A DNA stretch of 64,000 nucleotides from JANYGM01 sp043764015. GTDB taxonomy: Bacteria; Bacteroidota; Bacteroidia; Cytophagales; Thermonemataceae. Positions 10,064-18,033 of the stretch are shown here, piece by piece; position 1 is the stretch's first letter; each line of letters starts with the position of its first letter. Below the pieces are notes generated by a model that was not told the DNA's origin, made no database searches, and was given only the letters and a program-made list of their open reading frames with translations. The position numbers were made by a program, and so were the translations under genes. The stretch spans positions 9,719-73,718 of the forward strand of contig JAYUKY010000012.1 in assembly GCA_043764015.1 (NCBI GenBank), given 5' to 3'.

Positions 10064-10711
10064 ATGAAAAAAAAATTTTTAACAATCCTTGTAGTGCTAG
10101 CTATGACATTATCTGCTAAAGCGCAAATCACCCTTATCCCTAAGTTAGGAGTTGATATTTCCAATGTTGCTTTTACTGGTGTTGGTCTTAATGGTACTCT
10201 TATGGCTGGACCTAAAGTAGGCTTAGTGCTTGGAACTGCCGTTGAAGTTGGCATAACAGACGTATTAGCAGTTCAGCCCGAAATTCTTTTTATCCAAAAA
10301 GGCTATAAACGAACTAATGCAGGTGCTACGACTATCTCAAATGTAAATTACTTGGAAATTCCTGTACTTGGAAAGGTGAAAGTCAAAATCCAAAATATGA
10401 CATTTTTCACTATTGTTGGTCCTGCCATAAGTCTTGCTATAAGTGGCAAAGAAAAAAAAGGAGATGAAACTACCGCAATTAAAATTGGCTCTGAAAACTC
10501 AAATACCAAAAAAATAGATTTTAGTCTGCAATTTGGTGCAGGTGTAATGTATAAAAACTTTGTTTTTGACCTGCGTTATGGTGTATCTCTGACAAACAGT
10601 GCTGTTGTTACTACTGGTGGTGATTATAGTACCAAAAATAGGGTTATTAGTATTACCGTAGGCTACTCTCTGCCGTTAGAATTTAAGTTTTTAAAGAATA
10701 AAAAAAAATAA
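10064..10711 (+). CDS. Outer-membrane beta-barrel protein (OMP_b-brl_2/PorT type)
   Basis: A 215-residue protein with a signal peptide (about 1-20, ending LSAKAQ). It is built of alternating hydrophobic strands typical of the small Bacteroidota eight-stranded barrels: VGITDVLAVQPEILFIQKGY, NYLEIPVLGKVKV, FFTIVGPAISLAISGK and FVFDLRYGVSL. Such barrels sit in the outer membrane with unknown ligands. It is enclosed by two CAP-domain lipoprotein genes in the same direction, so a shared envelope role is possible, but an upstream terminator separates it from the first. A run of seven A's lies in the 5' coding end. Confidence 0.75.
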   Translation: MKKKFLTILVVLAMTLSAKAQITLIPKLGVDISNVAFTGVGLNGTLMAGPKVGLVLGTAVEVGITDVLAVQPEILFIQKGYKRTNAGATTISNVNYLEIPVLGKVKVKIQNMTFFTIVGPAISLAISGKEKKGDETTAIKIGSENSNTKKIDFSLQFGAGVMYKNFVFDLRYGVSLTNSAVVTTGGDYSTKNRVISITVGYSLPLEFKFLKNKKK

Positions 10712-10804
10712 ATTGGTGAATTCAAAACCTTTTTATGTGTTTTTCGTAATGTATTTAGAAACTATTTAATCTCTCATATATCTCATAATTTAATCTTTAA
10801 TCTT

Positions 10805-11302
10805 ATGAAAAAGAATGTATTTTATTCGTTGTTAGTGGCGTGTTGCCTATTAGGTAGCTGCAAAAAAAGTGCTGATGTCGTACCCAAAGAGTATGATGCA
10901 GCAAAACTTATGACTCTTATCAATGCGCTAAGGGCTAGTGGTTGCACTTGTGGTAGCGGTACAACCACCAAAGTAAAGCCTGCCGTAAGACCTGCTGTCT
11001 GGAATGATTTGTTAGAGAAAGCTGGGCAATTACATAGTGATGATATGGAGGCACAAAATTATTTTAGCCATACTTCAAAAGATGGTAGAACTTTTGACCA
11101 ACGTATTGTTGCTACTGGATACAAACTTAGTGGTGGTGGTGAAGCTATTGGAAGCGGTCAGACGACAGAAGAGAGTTTCATAAGCTCCATACAAGGTAGT
11201 TTGGGGCATTGTGAGGGTATGATGAGCGCAGACTGGTACGAGATAGGAATAGGCAGAAAAGGTAATAAGTGGACTTATGTAATGGCTACGCCTGCAAAAT
11301 AA
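10805..11302 (+). CDS. CAP-domain (SCP/PR-1-like) lipoprotein, copy 2
   Basis: A 165-residue paralog of the CAP lipoprotein at 9441, with the same order of motifs: lipobox LGSC, GCTCG, WNDLLEKAGQLHSDDM, YFSHTSKDGR, GEAIGSG, GHCEGMMSADWYEIGIG and the identical tail TYVMATPAK. The leader (about 10715-10804) and start MKKNVFYS match copy 1 closely, so the duplication included the promoter region. It is followed by a strong bidirectional terminator. Confidence 0.82.
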   Translation: MKKNVFYSLLVACCLLGSCKKSADVVPKEYDAAKLMTLINALRASGCTCGSGTTTKVKPAVRPAVWNDLLEKAGQLHSDDMEAQNYFSHTSKDGRTFDQRIVATGYKLSGGGEAIGSGQTTEESFISSIQGSLGHCEGMMSADWYEIGIGRKGNKWTYVMATPAK

Positions 11303-11316
11303 TAATTTTTCAATTC

Positions 11317-11348
11317 AAAAAAAGCCACACAATTTGTGTGGCTTTTTT
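11317..11348. terminator. Bidirectional intrinsic terminator
   Basis: GCCACACAATTTGTGTGGC (11324-11342), with a run of A's before and of T's after, lies between the convergent CAP copy 2 and the reverse-strand Spy-like gene. It can stop transcription in both directions. Confidence 0.85.
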
Positions 11349-11349
11349 G

Positions 11350-11910
11350 CTATTTCCCAGGTGCTGGTTTTTTAGGCGTAAAATAGGATTTCATTTCTTC
11401 CATCAAATCTTCAAATTTACTAAGTTGTGCAGGCGTACAAAGGGTTTTTAGTTCCTGTATTTGCTCAAAACGTATCATTTCTTTTTCGTATTCAAGGACA
11501 GAAACATCTTTTATAAGAGATTTGACAAGTGTATCATTGGTTTTTCTATTAAAAATTTCTTTGGTCAGTTCCTTTTTTTTGCTTTTCATTCTTTTGAAAA
11601 GTTCTTTTTCTTTATTGTAATATTTGGAGCGCAAAACTTGTATTTGTGCTACTTGCCCCTTGCTAAGGCTTAATTCTCTCTCCAAAATCTCGCCTAATTC
11701 TCGTGTCTCTTGTTCATTTTGGAGCTTATTACTTGGAAAATTCTCCTCTTTATCATTTTTATTTTTGTCTTGATGGTGATGTTCTGCAACTATTTTATTA
11801 GCATCACTAAAAAAGTCTTTCCACAAAAAAATGCCAATAGAAACCACATTAAGCATTGTAAGTAAAATAATGACACGTATTAAGAGTTTTTTCTGCAAAA
11901 ATATATCCAT
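11350..11910 (-). CDS. Membrane-anchored periplasmic Spy/CpxP-like (heavy-metal-resistance) protein
   Basis: A 186-residue protein with one N-terminal membrane segment (about 9-30) and a short His-rich stretch (EHHHQDKN). A long helical domain follows: LSLSKGQVAQIQVLRSKYY, then a charged coiled region, then CTPAQLSKFEDLMEEM. This LTxxQ-like, helix-rich layout is typical of the Spy/CpxP/CnrX family, periplasmic chaperone or metal-sensing proteins linked to envelope stress. It is the last gene of a three-gene operon with an ECF sigma factor and a small membrane protein. In such operons the Spy-like protein often modulates sigma factor release; that role is inferred here. Confidence 0.7.
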   Translation of the reverse strand: MDIFLQKKLLIRVIILLTMLNVVSIGIFLWKDFFSDANKIVAEHHHQDKNKNDKEENFPSNKLQNEQETRELGEILERELSLSKGQVAQIQVLRSKYYNKEKELFKRMKSKKKELTKEIFNRKTNDTLVKSLIKDVSVLEYEKEMIRFEQIQELKTLCTPAQLSKFEDLMEEMKSYFTPKKPAPGK

Positions 11911-11918
11911 TTTTTTAA

Positions 11919-12215
11919 TTATTTTGTGCTAAAAAGTAATTCTTTTGAAAGTGTTTTTAGTGTTTTATCACGAGTACCATCTTGATTATCATTGCTGATA
12001 ATGGTTGCCGTGACAAACCCCACATTGATAAGCACCAAACACGTAATCATTGTCGCAAATTTAGCTGGAAACGGTGTTATTGGCGTTTTTATTTTCGTGA
12101 TGGCTATTTTTGCCATTAAATTGGCGTTCCAATTATCTGTTGTTTGTATATTTTCTATGGCATCAAAGGCTTCTAAAGCCGCCATTACTTTGATATTGAT
12201 ATTTTTATTTTCCAT
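11919..12215 (-). CDS. Short membrane protein, candidate anti-sigma factor
   Basis: A 98-residue protein with a soluble N-terminal half (MAALEAFDAIENIQTTDNW), one membrane segment at about 50-72 (FATMITCLVLINVGFVTA) and a short outer tail. The position between an ECF sigma factor gene (157 bases upstream) and a Spy/CpxP-like gene (8 bases downstream), with this topology, suggests an anti-sigma factor that holds the sigma factor at the membrane. There is no recognisable zinc-binding HxxxCxxC motif. Confidence 0.55.
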   Translation of the reverse strand: MENKNINIKVMAALEAFDAIENIQTTDNWNANLMAKIAITKIKTPITPFPAKFATMITCLVLINVGFVTATIISNDNQDGTRDKTLKTLSKELLFSTK

Positions 12216-12372
12216 AATTTTAGGTATTTTGTGTTTAAGATAAAATTTTTAAAGATTTTTGTGTTAATAATTTAGACGACTATTTTTATTTTTCCTTTAA
12301 TGTTATTTTGAAATTGTTTGAAATAATTGAAAATAATTTTAAAAATAACTTATTTAACTCATAATTCAGTTC

Positions 12373-12933
12373 TCACATTAAGATTTTTACTAGTTCTGCA
12401 CTAACCTTCTTTTTTGCACGAGAAACCAAAGATTCTACGGCAATAAGCGTGGTAGCCATTATTTCGGCTATTTCTGTGTTGTTGTAGCCATCTATTTTGC
12501 TTAATACAAATGCAATTCTTTGGTTATCAGGTAGTTTATCCAAAACATTCATTACTTCTTTGTTTGTTTCCTCTTCAATAAGTTGTTTGTCGGGCATACT
12601 TCCGCCCACAATCCAGTTGGCAAGCCCGTCTAGATGTAGGATTTTGCCAATAGAAGTGATGCGTTTTTTGCGTTTTCGTTTTTTTATCTCGTCCAGACTC
12701 TTTGTAACGGCAATTCTATAAATCCAACTACTAATATTTGCCTCACCACGAAATGACTTGATAGACTGAAAAACCTCAATAAAAACTTCTTGCGAAATAT
12801 CTTCAGCCTCCTCTCTATTCAACAAAAATCTATAACAAGTATTGATAACTTTATTTCTGTGCGCACTCACAAGCGTATCAAAAGCAAGCATATCACCCAC
12901 TTTAAGCTTCTCCAATAAATCTTTATCTTCCAT
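12373..12933 (-). CDS. ECF-type RNA polymerase sigma factor
   Basis: A 186-residue group IV sigma factor. Region 2 reads AFDTLVSAHRNKVINTCYRFLLNREEAEDISQEVF (given here in overlapping sense; about residues 18-52) with the core-binding AEDISQEVFI. The sequence then reads FRGEANISSWIYRIAVTKSLDEIKKRKRKK. Region 4 reads LPDNQRIAFVLSKIDGYNN, then TEIAEIMATTLIAVESLVSRAKKK as the helix-turn-helix. It is the first gene of a reverse-strand operon with a small membrane protein and a Spy-like protein, and probably controls an envelope-stress response. The gene is divergent from dxr, with about 220 bases between. Confidence 0.93.
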   Translation of the reverse strand: MEDKDLLEKLKVGDMLAFDTLVSAHRNKVINTCYRFLLNREEAEDISQEVFIEVFQSIKSFRGEANISSWIYRIAVTKSLDEIKKRKRKKRITSIGKILHLDGLANWIVGGSMPDKQLIEEETNKEVMNVLDKLPDNQRIAFVLSKIDGYNNTEIAEIMATTLIAVESLVSRAKKKVSAELVKILM

Positions 12934-13152
12934 TATCTCCTTGATTTAGGCGGAGATAAGCATAAAAATCAGTATTCATAAATTAAATTTCGTAGTTTTA
13001 ATAGTTTTTCTTAGAACAAATATAAGGAAATTAATAGTGTTTCCAAACAAAAAATTACTCTCTATAATACCTATTCAAGGTAGTTTTGTTTTGGAAATGA
13101 GCATAATTTTGCCGTTATTGCAACTTAAATACGCAAAAAAGATTTTATTTTT

Positions 13153-14304
13153 ATGGAACAAAGAAAGAAAAGAGTTGCCATTCTTGGCTCTACTGGCTCT
13201 ATTGGTACACAAACATTAGAGGTGATTGCCGCTAATCCAGATAAATTTGAGGCGGAACTCCTTACTGCTCAAAATAATGCAGACCTACTTATAGCCCAAG
13301 CCATCAAATTTGTGCCTAATGCCGTAGTTATTACGAATGAAGATTTATACGAAAAAGTCAAAAATGCGCTTTCTAACCTTCCTATCAAGGTTTATGCAGG
13401 AATGAAGTCTGTCAATTTGCTTGTGCAGATGGATAATATTGATATTGTTTTGACTGCAATGGTTGGTTTTGCAGGCTTAGAACCTACTATTAAGGCTATT
13501 GAGGCTAAAAAACCTATTGCACTCGCTAATAAGGAAACGCTTGTCGTTGCAGGAAAACTTATTACTGACCTTGCGCTGGCAAATGCCGTAAATATCTATC
13601 CTGTTGATTCTGAACACTCTGCAATTTTTCAATGCTTGGTGGGAGAATTTCATAACAAAGTAGAAAAAATCATTTTGACCGCATCAGGAGGACCTTTTAG
13701 AGGAAAAAAACGTGAAGATTTGGCACAAATCACCAAAGAACAAGCACTAAAACACCCAAATTGGACAATGGGCGCAAAAATTACCATTGATTCTTCTACA
13801 CTTATGAATAAAGGTTTGGAAGTGATAGAAGCAAAATGGCTTTTTGCTGTTGATACGGCACAAATTGAGGTCGTAGTTCACCCACAATCCATTATTCATT
13901 CTGCGGTGCAGTTTGAAGATGGCTCTATTAAGGCGCAAATGGGACTTCCAGATATGAAACTGCCCATACAGTTTGCTTTGGCATATCCAAACCGTATTAA
14001 ATCTGATTTTCCTCGTTTTGATTTTGCTAATTATCCTAATTTGAGCTTTGAAAAACCAGATTTAGAAACCTTTAAATGCCTTGCGCTTGCGTATGAGGCG
14101 TTGGCTCGTGGCGGAAATATGCCCTGTATTCTCAATGCTGCCAATGAAATTGCTGTGGATTTATTTCTGAAAGATAAAATAAAATTCCTTCAAATCCCTG
14201 AAATAATAGCTCAAACAATGCAAAAAACAAGTTTTATAGCAAATCCAACTCTAAATGACTTTTTGGAAACAGACAAGGAAGCAAGAATAATTAGTAGTTT
14301 TTGA
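13153..14304 (+). CDS. dxr: 1-deoxy-D-xylulose 5-phosphate reductoisomerase
   Basis: This enzyme converts 1-deoxy-D-xylulose 5-phosphate to 2-C-methyl-D-erythritol 4-phosphate with NADPH, the committed step of the MEP isoprenoid pathway. The 383-residue length is standard. Seen motifs: the NADPH-binding loop LGSTGSIGTQTLEV (10-23), ANKETLVVAG near 123, the metal-binding acid in PVDSEHSAIFQCL near 150, the flexible loop TASGGPFRG, the substrate site HPNWTMGAKITIDSSTLMNKGLEVIEA split around residues 198-225, and the C-terminal LNAANEIAVDLF. No co-transcribed isoprenoid gene is seen. Confidence 0.98.
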   Translation: MEQRKKRVAILGSTGSIGTQTLEVIAANPDKFEAELLTAQNNADLLIAQAIKFVPNAVVITNEDLYEKVKNALSNLPIKVYAGMKSVNLLVQMDNIDIVLTAMVGFAGLEPTIKAIEAKKPIALANKETLVVAGKLITDLALANAVNIYPVDSEHSAIFQCLVGEFHNKVEKIILTASGGPFRGKKREDLAQITKEQALKHPNWTMGAKITIDSSTLMNKGLEVIEAKWLFAVDTAQIEVVVHPQSIIHSAVQFEDGSIKAQMGLPDMKLPIQFALAYPNRIKSDFPRFDFANYPNLSFEKPDLETFKCLALAYEALARGGNMPCILNAANEIAVDLFLKDKIKFLQIPEIIAQTMQKTSFIANPTLNDFLETDKEARIISSF

Positions 14305-14492
14305 AGTATTTAAGTTTTAAGAAAATTGTAAATATCTGATTATTAAGCTATAAACACCGTAGCAATCAATTTTTTGTAAATTTTATAAATTAGTTTTAAA
14401 CCTTTTTTCAAAATCTACGTCAAAGAGCTGAATTTAGTTAAATTATTAGACAAATTCTTAAACAAAGTTTCACCAAAAAATAAAACAAGAAA

Positions 14493-14888
14493 ATGAAAAA
14501 GTTATTTGTAATGTCAGTATGTGCCTTTATGTTGTTTTTCAGCCAAAATATCCTTGCTCAAAAAAGTGCTTGGGAGAAAATTGGTCAGCAAAAAGTGGAT
14601 TTTAAAGTTGAAAAAGATGTTTTTAACATCAATTCTAAAAACAACAAATTCACAAAACTCCAAATCAAGGTGAAAGGTGGAGATGTCAATTTTAGAGATA
14701 TGAAAGTGCATTTTGGCAACGGAAACGTACAAGATGTTTCTTTGCGTAACGTCATCAGAGCTGGTGGAGAAAGCCGTGTGATTGATTTGGACGGTAACGA
14801 AAGACATATTGTTAAAATTGAATTTGTTTACGACACCAAAAATAATGAAAAACGCAAAGCAACTGTAATGGTTTTTGCAAAAGACTAA
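14493..14888 (+). CDS. Exported DUF2541-like protein
   Basis: A 131-residue protein with a signal peptide (about 1-22, ending NILAQ). The mature part begins WEKIGQQKVDFKVEKDVF and continues with LQIKVKGGDVNFRDMKVHFGNG, VSLRNVIRAGGESRVIDLDG and RHIVKIEFVYDTK. This order (VDF... KV.gg.v.f..m.V.FgnG... IraGg.SR.IDL.G..R.I..i.f.YD) matches the DUF2541 pattern of the E. coli YaaI family. The function is unknown; a small periplasmic beta-sandwich is likely. It is monocistronic, with a terminator behind it. Confidence 0.65.
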   Translation: MKKLFVMSVCAFMLFFSQNILAQKSAWEKIGQQKVDFKVEKDVFNINSKNNKFTKLQIKVKGGDVNFRDMKVHFGNGNVQDVSLRNVIRAGGESRVIDLDGNERHIVKIEFVYDTKNNEKRKATVMVFAKD

Positions 14889-14890
14889 TT

Positions 14891-15034
14891 TTGAGGTACG
14901 AAGTGTGAGGTACGAAATACGAAAAGGTAGCTATATTGCTACCTTTTTGCTTAAAAATAATTTTGTAAAAATCAATAAACTAATAATCAAGACTTTATAT
15001 TCGTACTTCCCACCTCTTACTTCGTACCTCTTAC
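14891..15034. repeat. Inverted pair of degenerate GAGGTACGAAGT micro-repeats
   Basis: Left arm 14891-14920 holds GAGGTACGAA twice with a variant between. Right arm 15000-15034 holds the complement (TTCGTACCTC and variants). The two arms flank the hairpin terminator. The same type of spacer occurs at several other gene ends in this window. Confidence 0.6.
14922..14948. terminator. Hairpin terminator between convergent genes
   Basis: AAAAGGTAGC (14922-14931) pairs with GCTACCTTTT (14938-14947), with A's before and T's after. It separates the DUF2541-like gene from the convergent amidohydrolase gene. Confidence 0.7.
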
Positions 15035-16543
15035 TTATTTCCCTTTCCCAAAATTGCGCAAAGGCAAGCCTTTTGAAGTAATTATTTTTTTATTTTGATA
15101 GGTAAGTTCACCGTTCACAAAAACAGCCTCAATACCAGAAGAAAATTGATTAGGATTAGCCACAGTGCCTTTTCCATTAATAGTTTCCAAATCAAAAATA
15201 GTAATATCCGCTATATTTCCATCTTTCAAAACGCCCCTGTCGTTCATTGCAGGCGCAACCACACTCGCAGGAAGTGCCGTTATTTTGTGTAAAATCTTTT
15301 CTAAGGGCATTTTTATATTGATTGCGTGTCTTATTGCAGTGGCAAAACAGCCCGCACCTCTTGGGTGAGAGTTGGCAATAGGCTCACGCTCAATGCCGCC
15401 ATCAGAGCCAATCATACAAAAATCCTTCTCTAACGCCAAATTGATAGTTTTTTCTGCGGGCATTGTTCCCTCTGGCACAGCCACAAGTACGCCCTGTTGT
15501 GTACGTAATTGCGCAAAACGTGCCTTTGTGAGGTGTTCGCCTGTACCTACAACTTCCAAATCTTTATAAGTAATTTTGTAGCGTTCTTGCCAACCCTCAT
15601 TAAAGCGTGCAGAGGCAATATAAGTAGCCCAAAACGTGTAAGGATAAATACAAGTAGTCATTTTCAGCCCACTATCAACTGCTTCCTGCATAAGGCGTAG
15701 GGCTTCAGGCATATTATAAGTGCCACCAGTTGAGTGAATATGGTCTATATGTACGTGTGCGCCACTTTCTTTCGCTAATTTAATGGCTTCTTTCACACCT
15801 AAAATCTCTTCTTTTTCTGAAGAATGGCGCAAATGTAAGAAAAAAGGGCGGTCATATTTTTTTGCTATTTTTGCATAATCCAAACATTCAGAATATTGTG
15901 TAGCAGGCTGATACTCAATACTATGCGCTACGCCTAACGCACCTTCCTCCAAACTTTTTTCTATTGCTTTAAGTGTGGCTGGGTGTCCTTTTCCACGCAA
16001 AACCATCACAAAAGTAGAAACACCATAATTGACATAATGGGGAAGTTTTCCAAAATGATTAAAGAATTCTTGTACGTATGCCGCTCCTCCGTGCATTTGC
16101 AAAACGCTCGTTGCGCCATCAGAAATTTTGTACTTTTCAAAGATTTTATACGTTTGCTTTGGATTTCCTGCATTGTCCGCTAAAATATCTACAAAACCAG
16201 GAGAAACAATCTTCCCTTTTGCATCAAACTCGTTACTTGAAGTTACATTTTCTCTAAAAAGCTTTATTTTATTATCTTTGGTGATAGCTAAAGATATTTC
16301 TTCTAATTTTTCACCCGTAAAAACTTTTCCATTTTTGATGAGAAGTTTAAAATTATCATCATTTATTTTGATACTATTTCCTACGGAATTGTCTGTTAAT
16401 TTATCTGAAATAGCATTATTTTTGGTTTTGAGAGTATCACTTTTCGTAGATTTAACTTCTGTGCAACCCATTAGTAAATTGGGTGCAAGCGTACCCACAG
16501 TAGTAAGTAATGCTAAATTTTTGAGGACTTGACGGCGTTTCAT
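15035..16543 (-). CDS. Exported amidohydrolase-family lipoprotein, D-aminoacylase-like
   Basis: A 502-residue protein. The N-terminus MKRRQVLKNLALL carries a Tat-like RR motif and the segment ends in the lipobox LMGC, so it is probably an exported lipoprotein. The rest is a TIM-barrel amidohydrolase: GKIVSPGFVDI near residue 112, YKISDGATSVLQMHGG, FFLHLRHSSEKEE (metal His candidates), HVHIDHIHSTGG, MIGSDGGIEREP (catalytic Asp candidate), SHPRGAGCFATAIRHAI and the closing GNIADITIFD. This resembles N-acyl-D-amino-acid deacylases and dihydroorotase-like enzymes. The usual HxH after PGFIDxHxH is replaced by LAD, so metal binding may be altered. The substrate is unknown. Confidence 0.8.
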   Translation of the reverse strand: MKRRQVLKNLALLTTVGTLAPNLLMGCTEVKSTKSDTLKTKNNAISDKLTDNSVGNSIKINDDNFKLLIKNGKVFTGEKLEEISLAITKDNKIKLFRENVTSSNEFDAKGKIVSPGFVDILADNAGNPKQTYKIFEKYKISDGATSVLQMHGGAAYVQEFFNHFGKLPHYVNYGVSTFVMVLRGKGHPATLKAIEKSLEEGALGVAHSIEYQPATQYSECLDYAKIAKKYDRPFFLHLRHSSEKEEILGVKEAIKLAKESGAHVHIDHIHSTGGTYNMPEALRLMQEAVDSGLKMTTCIYPYTFWATYIASARFNEGWQERYKITYKDLEVVGTGEHLTKARFAQLRTQQGVLVAVPEGTMPAEKTINLALEKDFCMIGSDGGIEREPIANSHPRGAGCFATAIRHAINIKMPLEKILHKITALPASVVAPAMNDRGVLKDGNIADITIFDLETINGKGTVANPNQFSSGIEAVFVNGELTYQNKKIITSKGLPLRNFGKGK

Positions 16544-16854
16544 ATTTTAATATTTCTTAATTATTTATATTTTCCACAAATATAACACAAAAGCATTATC
16601 AAAAAAAATTAAGGTAATATATAAAATATTTATGGTGGTAAATGCTGTTTTTATAAAAAAACTAACTATAATTTTTTAGGAAAAGAGTGTTTATTTTGAT
16701 ACCTTTGTGCAAAGTTTTCAAAGTTAGTAAGGATTTTATTTCTAATACCAAACTTTCAATACTCATTTTGTGTTTATGAATTTGTAATGATGTTTTTATA
16801 TCACTTATTCATTTACATACTTATTTTTTCAATAAATAAATAAATACAAATATA
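16544..16854. other. Divergent intergenic region
   Basis: About 310 AT-rich bases between the reverse-strand amidohydrolase and the forward DUF1573 gene. Apart from the TACCTTTG box described separately, no gene or strong repeat was seen. Confidence 0.5.
16700..16707 (+). promoter_or_regulatory. Candidate -7 box (TACCTTTG) for DUF1573 gene
   Basis: TACCTTTG fits the Bacteroidota -7 consensus TAnnTTTG, about 147 bases upstream of the DUF1573 start codon. A clear TTTG -33 box at 19-21 bases is not seen, so support is partial. Confidence 0.35.
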
Positions 16855-17415
16855 ATGAAACGTAATCTTTTAATTTTATCTTTGGCACTTTCTACACTTT
16901 TTGTGGGTGCGTGCAATAAAGCAACAGAAACAACTAAAGCAGACGACTCAAAAACACCAAGTACAACAGTTGCAGCTGATGGAAGCACAGAAAAAAAAGC
17001 TGAAAAAACAGGTGAAATGACCACAACAGACGGAAAAGGTGCTAAAATTGAGTTTAAAGAAACAATGTTTGACTTTGGGAAAATCAAAGAAGGAGAAAAA
17101 GTAACACACAAATTTACTTTTACCAACACAGGCACAACGCCTTTGATTGTATCAAAAGTAAATCCTTCTTGTGGTTGTACTACACCAGACTGGACAAAAA
17201 CGCCTGTTCAACCAAAAGAAAGCGGTTTTGTAGAAGTAATGTTTGATAGCCAAGGACGACCAGGAATGGCAACAAAATCCGTTACGGTCGTGGCTAACAC
17301 AGACCCGACAGACAACAAACTTGATTTCAAAGTTGATGTAACGCCTAACCCTAATGCGGTTAAACCTGCTGCAACGCCTGATTTGAGCAATACAAAAGGT
17401 CCTTTGAAACAATAA
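16855..17415 (+). CDS. DUF1573 lipoprotein
   Basis: A 186-residue lipoprotein with lipobox VGAC (about residues 17-20) and a Thr/Lys-rich linker to about residue 60. A DUF1573 domain follows: FKETMFDFGKIKEGEKVTHKF, FTNTGTTPLIVSKVNPSCGCT (the conserved CGCTxPxW signature) and SVTVVANTDP. DUF1573 is an immunoglobulin-like (ASH/PapD-like) domain very common in Bacteroidota exported proteins; the function is unknown, and binding of other envelope proteins is guessed. yajC follows 130 bases later. Confidence 0.9.
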   Translation: MKRNLLILSLALSTLFVGACNKATETTKADDSKTPSTTVAADGSTEKKAEKTGEMTTTDGKGAKIEFKETMFDFGKIKEGEKVTHKFTFTNTGTTPLIVSKVNPSCGCTTPDWTKTPVQPKESGFVEVMFDSQGRPGMATKSVTVVANTDPTDNKLDFKVDVTPNPNAVKPAATPDLSNTKGPLKQ

Positions 17416-17417
17416 AT

Positions 17418-17545
17418 TTGGTTGTGAGTTATGAGTTGTAAGTTGTGAATTTAATATAAAATTAGTTCATAATTTATAACTGAAAAATAACTCATAAATA
17501 AAATAATTTACAACTAAAAATAATTCACAACTCATAACTCAAATA
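17418..17545. repeat. Inverted pair of GTTGTGAGTTATGAGTTGT-type micro-repeats
   Basis: Positions 17418-17450 read GTTGTGAGTTATGAGTTGT and variants; 17520-17543 hold the complement (ACAACTCATAACTC). The arms can pair across the spacer between the DUF1573 gene and yajC. Confidence 0.5.
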
Positions 17546-17905
17546 ATGAATTTTCTTCAAAATTTTGTTCTTTTGCAAGCAGCCTCTTCTGGTGGAGCTA
17601 GTTCTCTTCTTCCCAATTTATTGCTTTTTGGCGGTATGGGGCTTGTAATGTACTTCTTTATGATACGCCCACAGCAACAAAAGGCAAAAAATCAAAAATT
17701 ATTCCGTGAAGGACTAAAAAAAGGTGACAGCGTGATTACTATTGGTGGTTTGCATGGCAAAATAGTTTCTGTAAACGAAAATACTATCACTCTAGAAGTG
17801 GATAAAGGTTTAAGACTGCTTTTTGAAAAATCTGCAGTATCTGTGGAAGCCAGCAAATCAGCTAAACCACTTGTTTCTACAGAATTAGAAACAGCAGAAA
17901 AATAA
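17546..17905 (+). CDS. yajC: Preprotein translocase subunit YajC
   Basis: A 119-residue protein with one N-terminal membrane helix (LLPNLLLFGGMGLVMYFFMI, about 22-41) directly followed by the family hallmark RPQQQKAKNQKLF. The soluble part GDSVITIGGLHGKIVSVNENTITLEV is the usual short SH3-like YajC domain. YajC associates with the SecDF complex in the inner membrane and assists Sec-dependent export. secD/secF are not next to it here. Confidence 0.95.
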   Translation: MNFLQNFVLLQAASSGGASSLLPNLLLFGGMGLVMYFFMIRPQQQKAKNQKLFREGLKKGDSVITIGGLHGKIVSVNENTITLEVDKGLRLLFEKSAVSVEASKSAKPLVSTELETAEK

Positions 17906-17906
17906 A

Positions 17907-18033
17907 TACGAGGTTAGAAGTACGAGGCACAAATGTTAAAAAAGTAAAAAAGTAGTTTTCTATAATTAGAAAACTACTTTTTTATTTTGGATTTTATACT
18001 CTAATTTCGTACCTCGTACTTCAAACTTCGTAC
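17907..18033. repeat. Inverted TACGAGGTTAGAAGTACGAGG micro-repeats around terminator
   Basis: The left arm (17907-17933) and the right arm (18001-18033, TTTCGTACCTCGTACTTC and variants) are complementary and enclose the terminator at 17946-17983, as at 14891-15034. Confidence 0.55.
17946..17983. terminator. Bidirectional hairpin terminator
   Basis: AAAAAAGTAGTTTTC (17946-17960) and GAAAACTACTTTTTT (17969-17983) form a 15-bp perfect stem between yajC and the convergent ferredoxin-NADP reductase gene. Confidence 0.8.

Noticed and set aside
13037..13219. 60-codon frame overlapping the dxr start
   Set aside because: Overlaps the NADPH-binding N-terminus of dxr in another frame and has no coding character.
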